From positions 434,001 through 498,000 of the forward strand of contig NZ_SLXN01000002.1 in assembly GCF_004345855.1 (NCBI RefSeq): a DNA stretch of 64,000 nucleotides, written 5' to 3'. The DNA is from Sphingomonas sp. BK235 (GTDB lineage Bacteria; Pseudomonadota; Alphaproteobacteria; Sphingomonadales; Sphingomonadaceae). Positions 55,119 through 64,000 of this stretch are shown in pieces. Below the pieces are notes generated by a model. The model searched no databases and was not told the DNA's origin. It worked only from the letters and a program-made list of their open reading frames with translations. The first letter of the stretch is position 1. The number at the start of each line of letters is the position of its first letter. A program made the translations under genes and the position numbers.

Positions 55119-56138
55119 TCAACCGTCCCGCTCCGCGCCGGCCATCACCGACCCGCCACCCCAGAACCCCGCCGCGGGCGGCGAGAGCACGCCCTCACGA
55201 TCGCTCACTCCGCCGGGATAATCGTCCGCCAGCCACAATGGCCCGTCGAGGTCGACGAAGGCCGCGCCGCCGGCGAGCAGCAGCGCCGGCGCGATCCCCA
55301 GCGACGAGCATACCATGCACCCCACCATCAGCCCGAAGCCGCGCGCCTCGGCCGCGCGCGCCAGCGCCAGCGCGGCGGTGAGCCCACCCGCCTTGTCGAG
55401 CTTGACGTTGACATGGGTGTAGCGCCCGGCGAGCCGGTCGAGGTCGTCGATCGTGTGGAGCGACTCGTCGGCGCAGACCGGCACGCTCGGCCGCCGCGCC
55501 GCGAGTGCCTCGTCCTCCCCCGCGGGGAGCGGCTGTTCGAGCAGATCGACACGCTGTGCCACCAGGAAGGCGTCGAGCCCGGCGAGATCGGCGGCGCCCC
55601 AGCTCTCATTGGGGTCGACGATCAGCCGCGCGTCGGGCGCGGCGGCGCGCACCGCGGCGATCTGCGCCTCGGGCGCGGCGCGGTCGACCTTGACCTTGAG
55701 CAGCGGCGCGCGCGTGTGCCGCGCCGCCACCGCCGCCATCGCCGCGGGTTCGTCGATCGCGATCGTGATCGCCGAGGCGACCGGCGCCGCCGCGGCGACG
55801 CCGGCGAGTGCCGCCACGCTGGTGCCCGCTACGCGCGCCTCCAGGTCCCACAGAGCGGCGTCGAGCGCGTTGCGCGCCGCCCCCGGCGGCAGCACGTGCG
55901 CCAGCTCGTCGCGTCCTCCGCCGCGCTCGACCAGCGTCGCCGCCCGCGCGAGCGCGGCGAGCGAGTCCGCGATCGTCTCGCCGTAGCGCGCATAGGGCAC
56001 GCCCTCGCCGCGGCCGACGTGCGTGCCCTGTGTGACGGTGACGGTGACCACCTCCGCCTCGGTCTTGCTGCCGCGCGCGATGCGGAAGGGCGCGCGCAGC
56101 GGGTGGGTATCGTGACGGGCGTCTATGGTGCGAAACAT
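55119..56138 (-). CDS. dgcA: Enolase-superfamily epimerase, DgcA-like (N-acetyl-D-glutamate racemase) or dipeptide epimerase
   Basis: This 339-aa enzyme has the muconate-lactonizing-enzyme layout: a capping N-terminal domain, then a barrel with LLKVKVD (K148, K150), metal ligands D175 (IVDPNES), E201 (EQPL) and D224 (CADES), K246 (NVKLDKAGG) and GCMVCSSLGIAPA. That is the Ala-Glu epimerase family. Beside a DUF1611 gene, as here, such enzymes are DgcA, which racemises N-acetyl-D-glutamate in the D-glutamate route described in marine Proteobacteria. The 16-nt overlap with the DUF1611 gene supports that reading, but classic L-Ala-D/L-Glu epimerase activity is not excluded. Confidence 0.85.
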   Translation of the reverse strand: MFRTIDARHDTHPLRAPFRIARGSKTEAEVVTVTVTQGTHVGRGEGVPYARYGETIADSLAALARAATLVERGGGRDELAHVLPPGAARNALDAALWDLEARVAGTSVAALAGVAAAAPVASAITIAIDEPAAMAAVAARHTRAPLLKVKVDRAAPEAQIAAVRAAAPDARLIVDPNESWGAADLAGLDAFLVAQRVDLLEQPLPAGEDEALAARRPSVPVCADESLHTIDDLDRLAGRYTHVNVKLDKAGGLTAALALARAAEARGFGLMVGCMVCSSLGIAPALLLAGGAAFVDLDGPLWLADDYPGGVSDREGVLSPPAAGFWGGGSVMAGAERDG

Positions 56139-57133
56139 GCGAGCATCCCGTCGGCGATCGGCGAAGCGCCGAAACGATAGGGATCGGTACACGGCAAGGC
56201 CAGCCGTGCCGCGGTCTCGTCGCACAGCCGCCGCGCCGCCGCCTCGTCGAGCGCGGCGGTGTTGAGCGCGACCCCGACCGCGCGCACCGCCGGGCTGGTC
56301 AGCCGCGCCACCGCCAGATGCGCGGCGAGGCATTCCTCCAGATCGGGCAGCGCGTAATGCGGCAGGCCGCGCATGTGCGCGCGCGACGGATCGTGGCACA
56401 GCAGCAGCGCGGTGGGCTGCGCGCCGTGGAGCAGCCCGGTCGTCACCCCGGCGAAGGAGGGGTGGAACAGCGACCCCTGACCCTCGATCAGGTCCCAGCC
56501 ATCGTCGTCGCGCGCGGGGGCGAGCGCTTCGATCGCGCCGCTGATGAAGTCCGCCACCACCGCGTCGACCGGCACGCCCTCGCCCGCGATCAGGATGCCG
56601 GTCTGGCCGGTGGCGCGGAAGTCGGCCGCGACGCCGCGCGCGCGCAGTTCGTCGCGCAGGCACAGTGTCGCGTACATCTTGCCGACCGAGCAGTCGGTGC
56701 CGACGGTGAGCAGCCGCTTGCCCGCGCGCGGTCTGCCATCGCCGACGCGCAGGTCGCTCGGCGGATCGCGCACGTCGTGGAGCGCGACCCCCGCGGCCGC
56801 GGCGGCGGCGACCAGCCGCGGCTCCTCGCGCAGCCGCTGGTGGAGCCCCGCGGCGACATCGAGACCCGCGGCGATCGCCGCCAGCGCGTCCTCGATCAGC
56901 GCGGGGGCGAGCCTGCCTCCGGCGTTGGCGATGCCGAGTACCAGCGTGCGCGCCCCCGCCGCGCGCGCCGCGACGGGATCGAGCCGCGACAGGCCGAGCG
57001 TCAGCGGCGAATCGTCGTGGCGCCACTCGCCGACGCAGGCGTCGCGGCGGAAGGCGGCGAGCCCGCGCGAGGTCTTGATCCCGACGGCGTCGTCGGAATG
57101 GCCGAGGTACAGCAGATAGGGGGCGGGGATCAT
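56123..57133 (-). CDS. dgcN: DUF1611 family enzyme, DgcN-like D-glutamate N-acetyltransferase
   Basis: This 336-aa protein has an N-terminal DUF1611_N domain (YLLYLGHSDDAVGIKTSRGL) and a C-terminal P-loop domain with GTDCSVGK (145-152), ATGQTGILIAGEGVPVDAVV and EGQGSLFHPSFAGVT. Family members next to an epimerase have been shown to N-acetylate D-glutamate (DgcN). The two genes overlap by 16 nt and would convert D-Glu to N-acetyl-D-Glu and then N-acetyl-L-Glu. A deacetylase (ArgE or similar) to finish the route is not obvious in the window. Confidence 0.85.
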   Translation of the reverse strand: MIPAPYLLYLGHSDDAVGIKTSRGLAAFRRDACVGEWRHDDSPLTLGLSRLDPVAARAAGARTLVLGIANAGGRLAPALIEDALAAIAAGLDVAAGLHQRLREEPRLVAAAAAAGVALHDVRDPPSDLRVGDGRPRAGKRLLTVGTDCSVGKMYATLCLRDELRARGVAADFRATGQTGILIAGEGVPVDAVVADFISGAIEALAPARDDDGWDLIEGQGSLFHPSFAGVTTGLLHGAQPTALLLCHDPSRAHMRGLPHYALPDLEECLAAHLAVARLTSPAVRAVGVALNTAALDEAAARRLCDETAARLALPCTDPYRFGASPIADGMLACFAP

Positions 57134-57283
57134 CGCGCACCTGCTCGCGGGAAGGAGCGGGGACCGTAGCGGCGCGCGCGCGTCACGCGCCAGCGACGTG
57201 CGGGGCGGGGGCTATAACGCGCGGCTATGTGCCGGCACGCGCCGCATCGCCACCCGGAGCGCACGGTGATCGCCCCGGTGCGC

Positions 57284-58864
57284 TCAGCATCCCGGCGGCG
57301 GCGCGCGGAGCAGCACGCGCCCGGCGAGCGCGCCGGTCGGCCGCCCGTTCAGCAGCGCGACACGCCCGTTGACCAGCACCGCCGCCACGCCGACGCTCGG
57401 CGTGCGCGGGTGGAGATAGTCCGCGCGCGCCGCATAGGTAGCGGGATCGATCACCGCCACGTCCGCGGCATAGCCCACGCGCAGATGGCCGCGCCGCGCC
57501 AGCCGGTAGAGGTCCGCGGTCGCCCCGGTCGAGCGCCGCACGAAATCGGCCAGAGTGATCACGCGGCGCTGGCGGACGTAGACCTGGTACTTGCGCGGGA
57601 AGGTGGCGAACTGGCGCGGGTGGCCGTCCGACCCGTCCGAGCTGGTCACCACCCAGGGCTGGCGCATGATCAGGTCGGCGTCGCGATCGACCATGTTGAA
57701 GCTCGCCACCGCCGCCCCCGCCGGGTCGGTGCGCGCGGCATTGGGGACGCGCAGGATGCGCAGCGCGGCGTCGATCGGGTCGATTCGCCACGTCGCCGCC
57801 ATCTGCGCGAGCGTCCGCCCGGTCCAGGGCTGGCCCGCGCTGGTCAGCAGCAGCGACGCCGCGCCGCCGCGCCGGCGCAGATTGGCCTGCATCTCGGGGC
57901 GGATCCGCGCCATCGCCGCGGGATCGTCGAGGCGCGCGATCATCGCGCGATAGCCGCCGTCGAGCGCCCAGCCCGGCACCAGCGCGGCGTCCACCGCCGA
58001 GCCCGAGGCGAGCCAGGGATATTGGTCGGCGGTGACGTCCTGCCCCGCGCGCCGCGCCGCTTCGATCAGCGCGACCAGCGCGGGCGCCTGCCCCTGCACC
58101 GCGACGCCCAGCGCCTTGAGATGCGCGATATGCACCGGCATCCCCGCCTCGCGCCCGATCCGCAGCGCCTCGCGCGTCGACTCCATCAGGCCGATCGAAT
58201 AGTCCGATTCGTCGCGCTGGTGCGTGTCGTACAGGCCGCCGCGCGATCCCGCCTCGCGCGCCACCGCGATCACCTCCTCGGTGGTGGCATAGCGCTGCGG
58301 CGCGTAGAACAGCCCGGTGGAGAAGCCCGTCGCGCCCTGGCACATCGCGCCCGCCACCAGCGCGCGCATCCGCGCCAGCTCGTCGGCGTCGGGTGCGCGC
58401 GCCGAGGCGCCCAGCACGCGCCGCCGCACCGCGCCGAAGCCGACGAAGGGGACGGTGTTGGTACCGATCCCCTTGGCGGCGAGCGCGCGCGCGTCGGCGG
58501 CGATGTCGGGCGTGCCATAGCCGTCGACCCCGGTGACGATCGTCGTCACGCCCTGCGCGAGCCAGGCGATATTGGCGCGGACCGCGGCGTCGGGCGAGCG
58601 CAGATAGGTGTCGGGGTGCGTGTGCGCGTCGATCAGCCCGGGGGTGACCAGCCTGCCGCGCGCGTCGATCACGCGCTTCGCCGCGCCGCGCCGCGACGGG
58701 CCGACATAGCTGATGCGGTCGCCGGTCACCTCGACGTCGCCGCGGAAGGGCGGCGCCTCGGCGCCGGTGTAGATCGTGCCGCCGCGGATCGCGACGTCGG
58801 CGGCCGGGGGCGCGGGCGCGGCGCCGACCAGCAGCAGCAGCGCGGCGGCGCGCGCGCGCCTCAC
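57284..58864 (-). CDS. N-acyl-D-amino-acid deacylase family amidohydrolase, exported
   Basis: This 526-aa amidohydrolase starts at GTG 58864, inside the acylase stop (GTGA); the next ~18 residues are a signal peptide (AAALLLLVGAAPAP). The metal site begins with DAHTHPD (H81, H83) and continues with HIAHLKALG and the Asp in VVTSSDGSDGHPR. The Cys region GAMCQGATGFSTGLFY is typical of D-aminoacylases. It would release D-amino acids (or L-, for some members) from N-acyl forms in the periplasm. It is coupled to the penicillin-acylase family gene. Confidence 0.88.
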   Translation of the reverse strand: MRRARAAALLLLVGAAPAPPAADVAIRGGTIYTGAEAPPFRGDVEVTGDRISYVGPSRRGAAKRVIDARGRLVTPGLIDAHTHPDTYLRSPDAAVRANIAWLAQGVTTIVTGVDGYGTPDIAADARALAAKGIGTNTVPFVGFGAVRRRVLGASARAPDADELARMRALVAGAMCQGATGFSTGLFYAPQRYATTEEVIAVAREAGSRGGLYDTHQRDESDYSIGLMESTREALRIGREAGMPVHIAHLKALGVAVQGQAPALVALIEAARRAGQDVTADQYPWLASGSAVDAALVPGWALDGGYRAMIARLDDPAAMARIRPEMQANLRRRGGAASLLLTSAGQPWTGRTLAQMAATWRIDPIDAALRILRVPNAARTDPAGAAVASFNMVDRDADLIMRQPWVVTSSDGSDGHPRQFATFPRKYQVYVRQRRVITLADFVRRSTGATADLYRLARRGHLRVGYAADVAVIDPATYAARADYLHPRTPSVGVAAVLVNGRVALLNGRPTGALAGRVLLRAPPPGC

Positions 58865-61215
58865 CGCGCCGCCGCGGGCAGCAGCGTGCGCCGCGTCGCG
58901 ACCTGCGCGTCGATCGCGGCGCGCCCGAACAGCATCGGCAGCATCCGGCCCGCGATCCAGGGCGCGTATTGGTCGCGATAATGCGGCGAGGTCGGCGCGC
59001 CCGCCTGGCCCGGCAGGTTGAGCATCAGCGAGCGGTCCCATTCCCCGACGTCGATCACCTGGAGATAGCTCGCTCCGCCGCGCGTGCGCCAGTCCGGCCC
59101 GTCACCGAGCCAGCGCGCCATCACCGTATAGCCGTCGCCGCCCGAGCCGCCGCCCTCGATCGGCGGGAAGGCCGCGGCGATCGCGGGGATACGCGACAGC
59201 GGGTGGCGGATCGTCACCTGGTGGAGGCGGTCCCAGCGCCACGTCGCCGGGTCCGGCCCCATCATCATCCCGGCGCGGCTCCACGCGCTGGCCAGCGCGG
59301 CGGCGAGCAGCGCGTCGCGCGCCGCGACAGGCGTCGCGCCCAGCCGCCGGTCGGGGCGCGCGAGCAGGTCGAGCAGCACCGAGGGCGCGATCTCGGTGAC
59401 GAGGTGACGCGCGCGCGCGGGCACGATCGCGGCGAGCAGGCGCTGTCCGAGCTCGCGCCACAGGATCTCGAACAGCGCCGCGGCGGCGCTGTCGCCCTCC
59501 ACCCGCGCGTCCCAGCCGCGCAGCAACGCCAGCGCGGGCGATGAACCCGCGGGCAGCAGCGCGAGCAGCTGCTTCGCCGGCGCCGACAGCGTGTCGTGCT
59601 GGAGCGCGACGCTGTCGGCGAGCGTGTGGCGCGGCTGCGCGGCGAGCACCGCGGCGATCCGCTCATAGCGATAGGGATCGCGGAAGGAATGCGCCGGGAT
59701 GCGGTCGCGCGGCCAGCCGGCGGGCAGATTGTCCTGGTTGGCCGAGGCGAACCAGCCCGCGGGCGGGTTGTAGACGCTCGGCAGCGCGCGATAGTCGCGA
59801 TAGCCGGTCCAGTCGTAACGCCCGTCGCCCGGCACCGGCAGCAGCCCGTCGCCGCGCCGGCGCTGCGGCACGAAGCCGATCACCTGCCAGCCGTGGTTCC
59901 CCGCCACATCGGCATAATGGAAGTTGGTCGGCGAGGGATGGAGCCTGAACGCCTCCTTAAGCCCCTGCCAGTCGCGCGCGAGATTGATCGCGATCATCGC
60001 GAACGCGCCGCTCGCGCCCGGCTGCATCGCGATCGAGGCGAGCGCGGTAGCGCGGCGCTTCGCCGGATCGTGGCTCACCACCGGGCCGTGGACCGAGTGG
60101 CGCAGCGTCGCGCGGTGCGGCGCGGCGCCCTTGACCGGGATCACCACCGCGCGCGTGTCGAACGCCTTCCACCCGCCGGCGTGACGGTAGCGCTCGGGGT
60201 CGCTGGGGTGGAGCTCGAGGACGAACAGATCCTCCTGGTCGATGTGGAAGTTGGTGCGGCCGAACGCGAACCGGTCGGTATGCCCCTGCATGATCCCGGG
60301 CAGGCCCGGCGCGCCGCCGCCGATCACGTCGAGACCGGGCGCGCTGAGATGCGCGACGTGGCGCGGGCCGAAGCCGCCCAGCCCGAGGTGCGGGTCGTTG
60401 GCGAGGATCGCGCGACCGGTGACGCTGCGCGAGGGCGCGATCGTCCAGGCGTTGCTGCCCGCGTTGGCGGCGTCGAGCCGCTCGCCGCGCGTCGGCGTGT
60501 CGGGCCTGAAGGGCAGCCCGCCGAGGTTGAGCGCGCTGAGATCGTCGTCGCTCACCGCGGCGACGTCGAGCCCCTCGGGCACGCGCAGCACGCCCGCGGG
60601 GCGGAGCGGCGCCATGATCGCGTCGAGCTCGAGCAGCCCGAGCGCGGCGAGCTGGGCGCGGCGCAGCTCGTCGTCGGTGTTGCCCGCCGAGGCGCCGCGC
60701 GCGCGCACGAAGTCGCGCACGTCCCAGCGCACCGGCGTGACGCCGAGGATGGCATATTCGGGCGGCAGCAGCGCCGGGTCGGCGGTCACCTCGGCGATCC
60801 GCGCGTTGATCCCGGCGACATAGGCGCGCGCGCAGGCGAGGATCTCGGCGGGGATCCGCGCCAGCTCGGCGTCGAGGTCGCCGCGATAATGGAACAGCCG
60901 CGCGGTGGCGTCGTGCGGCGCGAAGCCGGCGCCGAACGCCTCGGCCAGCCGGCCGAGCTCGCGGCGGTGCGCGAGGTCGATCTGGAACAGCCGGTCGCGC
61001 GCGACGACATAGCCCTGGCCGAAGAAGGCGTCGGGGATCGACGAGGCGCGGATATGCGGCACGCCGTAGACGTCGTCGACGATCTCGATCGGCGCGGACA
61101 GGCCGGGGGTCGCGGTGGGTCGCGGCGCTGGGGCGGCCTGGGTTCGCGCGCGGCAGGCGGGGGCGAGCGCGAGCGTCGCGGCGGAGCCGAGCAGGAAGGA
61201 GCGACGGTCGATCAT
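58861..61215 (-). CDS. Penicillin acylase family (S45) Ntn-hydrolase, Tat-exported
   Basis: This 784-aa amidase precursor has a Tat signal (RRSFLLGSAATLALAPA). The autoprocessing site is GS at 253-254, in AGSNAW, which would expose Ser254 as the beta-chain nucleophile; ILANDPHLG and the oxyanion/substrate residues follow (NFHIDQEDLF, HGPVV). It cleaves N-acyl bonds, in this family including penicillins, acyl-homoserine lactones and acyl-amino acids. GGGAGG precedes the ATG at 61215. Coupling with the deacylase (GTGA) suggests both work on exogenous acylated amino acids. Confidence 0.92.
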   Translation of the reverse strand: MIDRRSFLLGSAATLALAPACRARTQAAPAPRPTATPGLSAPIEIVDDVYGVPHIRASSIPDAFFGQGYVVARDRLFQIDLAHRRELGRLAEAFGAGFAPHDATARLFHYRGDLDAELARIPAEILACARAYVAGINARIAEVTADPALLPPEYAILGVTPVRWDVRDFVRARGASAGNTDDELRRAQLAALGLLELDAIMAPLRPAGVLRVPEGLDVAAVSDDDLSALNLGGLPFRPDTPTRGERLDAANAGSNAWTIAPSRSVTGRAILANDPHLGLGGFGPRHVAHLSAPGLDVIGGGAPGLPGIMQGHTDRFAFGRTNFHIDQEDLFVLELHPSDPERYRHAGGWKAFDTRAVVIPVKGAAPHRATLRHSVHGPVVSHDPAKRRATALASIAMQPGASGAFAMIAINLARDWQGLKEAFRLHPSPTNFHYADVAGNHGWQVIGFVPQRRRGDGLLPVPGDGRYDWTGYRDYRALPSVYNPPAGWFASANQDNLPAGWPRDRIPAHSFRDPYRYERIAAVLAAQPRHTLADSVALQHDTLSAPAKQLLALLPAGSSPALALLRGWDARVEGDSAAAALFEILWRELGQRLLAAIVPARARHLVTEIAPSVLLDLLARPDRRLGATPVAARDALLAAALASAWSRAGMMMGPDPATWRWDRLHQVTIRHPLSRIPAIAAAFPPIEGGGSGGDGYTVMARWLGDGPDWRTRGGASYLQVIDVGEWDRSLMLNLPGQAGAPTSPHYRDQYAPWIAGRMLPMLFGRAAIDAQVATRRTLLPAAAR

Positions 61216-61352
61216 GCGGCCTCCCTGTCGTGCCGGCGGCGAGCGGGCTGACGCTACACGCCGCGATGCCGCGACGCGACCCGCGAACCGCGGCGGGGGG
61301 CATAAGCGGCGGCTATGGCGGCGACGCGCGCCGGTCGCCGCCACGCGCGCCG

Positions 61353-62036
61353 CTACCCCGCCGTTCCCGCCGCCGGCCCGGGCGCGGGCGTCGCGTCCGC
61401 CGCGGCGACCGTCGCCGGGACCAACTGCCCCGCGCGCCAGCGGTCGTAGGCCGCGAAGAAGTCGGTGAACGGCCGCTCCAGCGCCGCCAGCCGCTCCGCC
61501 GCGAAGGCGGGCAGCGTCGCCGCGGGTACCGTCGCGATCGTGTCCAGCGTGTCCGCCGCCCCCGCGCAGAAGGCGTCGCGCGCGAGGTCCTGCGCGAAGA
61601 AATTGTAGAGCCGCGTCATCTGGTCGTCGAACCGGTCCTGCCAGTCGCCGCCGCCAGCGCGATATTCCGACTGGAGCGTCGCCTGCGCGCTCGCCAGCTC
61701 CGCTTTGCGCGCGGCGAGCAGCGCGTTGTAGCGCGCGATGATCGACGCCTCCTGCGCGCCGCGGCACGCCAGCGCCGCGACGTTGAGCGCGCTGCGCAGA
61801 TGCCATATCGCGCCCGCGGCGCTCAGCGCTCGATTGGGGGTGGGATAGCTGCCGTCGGCGAGCCGCAGCGGCACGGTCATCCCCGGCCGCGCCCCCGCGG
61901 GCAGCGGCGCGGGGACCATCGCCACCACGGGCGGCGGCGCGGCGCTGGCGCTCGGCGGCGGAGCGGCGTGGCGCGCACAGGCGGCGAGCAGGGTCGCCAT
62001 CGTCAGCGCGGCGGGCGCGCTCAGGTGAAACCGCAC
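61353..62036 (-). CDS. Lipoprotein, hypothetical
   Basis: This 227-aa protein has a lipoprotein signal peptide with lipobox LLAACA. A Pro/Ala-rich linker (about 23-50) follows, then a helical domain (YPTPNRALSAAGAIWHLR, RYNALLAARKAELASAQATL, RFDDQMTRLYNFFAQDL) and a low-complexity end. The family is unnamed but common in sphingomonads. It is on the same strand as the acylase group, 137 bp away. Confidence 0.75.
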   Translation of the reverse strand: MRFHLSAPAALTMATLLAACARHAAPPPSASAAPPPVVAMVPAPLPAGARPGMTVPLRLADGSYPTPNRALSAAGAIWHLRSALNVAALACRGAQEASIIARYNALLAARKAELASAQATLQSEYRAGGGDWQDRFDDQMTRLYNFFAQDLARDAFCAGAADTLDTIATVPAATLPAFAAERLAALERPFTDFFAAYDRWRAGQLVPATVAAADATPAPGPAAGTAG

Positions 62037-62174
62037 GGTCGAGCCCCTTTTCTGTCTCCCGTGCGCCCGTCTACGCCTTCCGCCCGCGCCCGCCGACGCG
62101 GCCGCGGCGGCGAAGCGGCGAGGCGAGTCGCTTTCGCGGCGGGACGAGTCCGCGACGCGCGGGGGCGTCCCGCC

Positions 62175-64000
62175 TCACGCCGCCGCGCGCACCGCCAGCG
62201 TCTCGACGAAGGCGTCGGCCCGCATCGGCCGCCCGATCAGATAGCCCTGCGCCAGATCGCAGCCCGCGTCGCGCAGCAGCGCGAGGCAGGCGGGCTCCTC
62301 GATCCCCTCCGCCACGACCTTGAGCCCCAGCCCGTGCGCCAGATCGATCGTCGAGCGCAGCATCAGCGCGTCGGCGGGCTGGCGATGCGCGTGCTGGACG
62401 AAGCTGCGGTCGATCTTCAGCTCGCTCAGCGGCAGCTCGCGCAGATAGGTCAGCGTCGACTGACCGGTGCCGTAATCGTCCATCGAGATCGCCACCCCGC
62501 GCGCGCGGAAATGGCGCAGCTGCGCGGCGGCGCGCTCCGGATCGGCCAGCGTCGCCGATTCGGTCACCTCGAAGATCAGCCGGTCCGCGGGCACCGCGCC
62601 CGCGTCGAGCAGCCGGTCGACCGCGGCGGCGAAGGCGGGTTCCGCGACCAGCATCGCGGAGAGGTTGATCGCCACCGTCACGTCGTGCCCGCGCGTGCGC
62701 CACCCCGCCAGATCCTCGATCGCGCGCGCCAGCACGTGCAGCGTCAGCGCGCTGATCCGATCGGCCTGCTCGGCCAGCGGAATGAACAGGTCGGGGCGGA
62801 TCATCCCGCGCGTCGGATGGCGCCAGCGCACCAGCGCCTCCGCGCCGGCGACGCGATCGGTCGCGAGCGCGAGCTTGGGCTGGTAATGCACCTCGATCTC
62901 GCCGCGCGCGATCGCCTCGTCCAGCTCGCCCATCAGCACCAATTGTCGTTCCAGCGCCTCGGCGTCGACCTGGGCGTCGCGCCAGAAGGTCCCCGCGGCG
63001 GCGGCGGCCTCGGCGGCCTGGGTCGCCCCCGCCAGCCGGTCCGCCAGCGCGCCCACGCCCGCGGACAGGCCGAGATGCACCGCGGCATCGGTGCGGCGGC
63101 CGAGCACCTCGACCGGCTCGGTCAGCACGCCGCGCAGCGCCACCACCAGCGCCTCCGCGTCGTCACCCGGCGCCTCGACCGCGAGCAGCCGGTCGCCGAC
63201 GCGATAGACCGTCTCCCCCACGCTGGCGCGCAGCCGGTCGGCGACGCGCAGCACCAGGTCGTGGCGCGCGCGCTCGCCGAGCAGCGTCGTCAGCGCGTCG
63301 GCATTGCCGATCGTCGCGACCAGCAGCGGCGCGGGCGCCGCCGCGGCGCGGTGGTGGAGCAGCGCGCGGCGATTGGGCAGGCCGGTGTCCTCGTCGACGC
63401 GGCGCTGGCGCTCGAACCGCCGCGCGAGATCGAGCGCGCCGCGCGCCAGCGTCGCGACCGTCACCAGCACCAGCGCGGGGGCGAGCGGGAAGACCGCGTG
63501 GAACCGCGACTGCGCCACCACCGCGGCGGCGAGACAGGCGGGCGGCGCCGCGACCGCCGCGGCCAGCGCGATGCCCACGCGCCGCGCGTAGAGGATCGGC
63601 GCGGCGAGCAGCAGCGCGAGCAGCAGCGGCAGCGCGGCGCCATAGGGCGTCGGCACGCCCGCGATCAGCGTCTCGGCGGCGAGCGCCTGGACCACCACGC
63701 CGGGCAGCACGCCCCAGTGCGGCGTGGCGTAGCGATCCCCCATCTCGATCGCGGTGGCGCCGACCAGCACGTCGCGCCCGCGCACCGCGCGCGCGTCGAA
63801 GCCGCCGTCGCGCACCGCGACGAAGCTCAGCCGCGGCAGCCGTCGCGGGTCGATCCCGCCGTCGATCGGGAAGAAGGTGTCGGCCACGCCCGAGCGGTGC
63901 GCGATCAGCGCCGAGAGCGAGGGGCGCGGCGTGCCCGCGGTGATCGTGCCGAAGGGCGCGCGGCGGACGATCCCGTCGTCGTCGGGCTGCATGCTGACCG
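62175..64000 (-). CDS. CHASE2-GGDEF-EAL protein, c-di-GMP phosphodiesterase (5' end outside window)
   Basis: The visible ~607 residues begin in a periplasmic CHASE2 sensor ([22 protein letters not shown], then [14 protein letters not shown]). Three or so transmembrane helices follow. The GGDEF domain is degenerate: [10 protein letters not shown] sits where GGDEF should be, so it is not a cyclase. The EAL domain has every catalytic element: [45 protein letters not shown] and AQGYLIGRP. It should therefore degrade c-di-GMP in response to an extracytoplasmic signal. No stop codon appears before the window end. Confidence 0.93.
   Translation of the reverse strand, partial: VSMQPDDDGIVRRAPFGTITAGTPRPSLSALIAHRSGVADTFFPIDGGIDPRRLPRLSFVAVRDGGFDARAVRGRDVLVGATAIEMGDRYATPHWGVLPGVVVQALAAETLIAGVPTPYGAALPLLLALLLAAPILYARRVGIALAAAVAAPPACLAAAVVAQSRFHAVFPLAPALVLVTVATLARGALDLARRFERQRRVDEDTGLPNRRALLHHRAAAAPAPLLVATIGNADALTTLLGERARHDLVLRVADRLRASVGETVYRVGDRLLAVEAPGDDAEALVVALRGVLTEPVEVLGRRTDAAVHLGLSAGVGALADRLAGATQAAEAAAAAGTFWRDAQVDAEALERQLVLMGELDEAIARGEIEVHYQPKLALATDRVAGAEALVRWRHPTRGMIRPDLFIPLAEQADRISALTLHVLARAIEDLAGWRTRGHDVTVAINLSAMLVAEPAFAAAVDRLLDAGAVPADRLIFEVTESATLADPERAAAQLRHFRARGVAISMDDYGTGQSTLTYLRELPLSELKIDRSFVQHAHRQPADALMLRSTIDLAHGLGLKVVAEGIEEPACLALLRDAGCDLAQGYLIGRPMRADAFVETLAVRAAA

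Noticed and set aside
57227..58981. Long plus-strand frame antisense to the D-aminoacylase
   Set aside because: No start context, Arg/Ala-rich, and the minus strand has the metal-binding DAHTHPD and signal peptide.

Overview
The window is a high-GC (about 70 % by eye) alphaproteobacterial chromosome segment, most likely Sphingomonas or a close sphingomonad. The evidence is the conserved rpmF-plsX-fabH-ihfA-merR string, pyrE-pdxJ-acpS-lepB, aa3-type ctaC/ctaD, a TonB-dependent receptor with its own M16 peptidase, a phasin, HWE-type sensor kinase signalling and a dispersed family of GTCATCCCGGCC inverted repeats. I found no rRNA, tRNA, CRISPR array, insertion sequence or integrase.

Layout. 1-10.5 kb: secreted hydrolases (M13 peptidase, class A beta-lactamase-like protein, NIPSNAP protein, CocE/NonD esterase), an HWE kinase/receiver pair, a Tat-exported beta-propeller lactonase and a lipoprotein MsrA. 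10.6-14 kb: a 46-aa membrane peptide, aspartate aminotransferase and a fused PabB-PabC. 14.2-18.2 kb: a YcbL-like metallo-hydrolase, then ribosome/fatty-acid/nucleoid genes behind a structured leader. 18.2-24.2 kb: a divergent TonB receptor/M16 peptidase pair with a perfect palindrome between them. 24.2-34 kb: cytochrome oxidase subunits I and II, pyrimidine/PLP/ACP/secretion genes, an AI-2E-type transporter and an envelope-type trio (polytopic protein, DUF2141, glycosyltransferase). 34-36.2 kb: a frameshifted small HTH-like gene, then a clearly lower-GC two-gene islet. 36.2-48.7 kb: uvrA, two hypothetical genes, a second lower-GC gene pair, rpiA, tkt, tal, ruvA, a phasin and clpS. 48.8-50.3 kb: dienelactone hydrolase and GST. 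50.7-61.2 kb: a minus-strand block for D-amino-acid and peptidoglycan-fragment use: DacB, LysR, a DAACS transporter, a DgcA-like epimerase and DgcN-like DUF1611 enzyme, an N-acyl-D-amino-acid deacylase and a penicillin-acylase family amidase. 61.3-64 kb: a lipoprotein and a CHASE2-GGDEF-EAL protein cut by the window end.

The most unusual content is the islet at 34.76-36.20 kb. Its 426-aa protein begins Met-Thr and places Thr, Asp and Lys at exactly the spacing of the proteasome beta-subunit catalytic residues (1, 17, 33). It ends in a proteasome-like C-terminal segment, with a large helical region between. It overlaps a 55-aa partner gene. I cannot assign it a function and consider it the best candidate for an undescribed system. 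Second in interest is the D-amino-acid block, whose transporter has lost several residues that bind sodium in GltPh-type carriers and has gained a lysine in the NMD motif.
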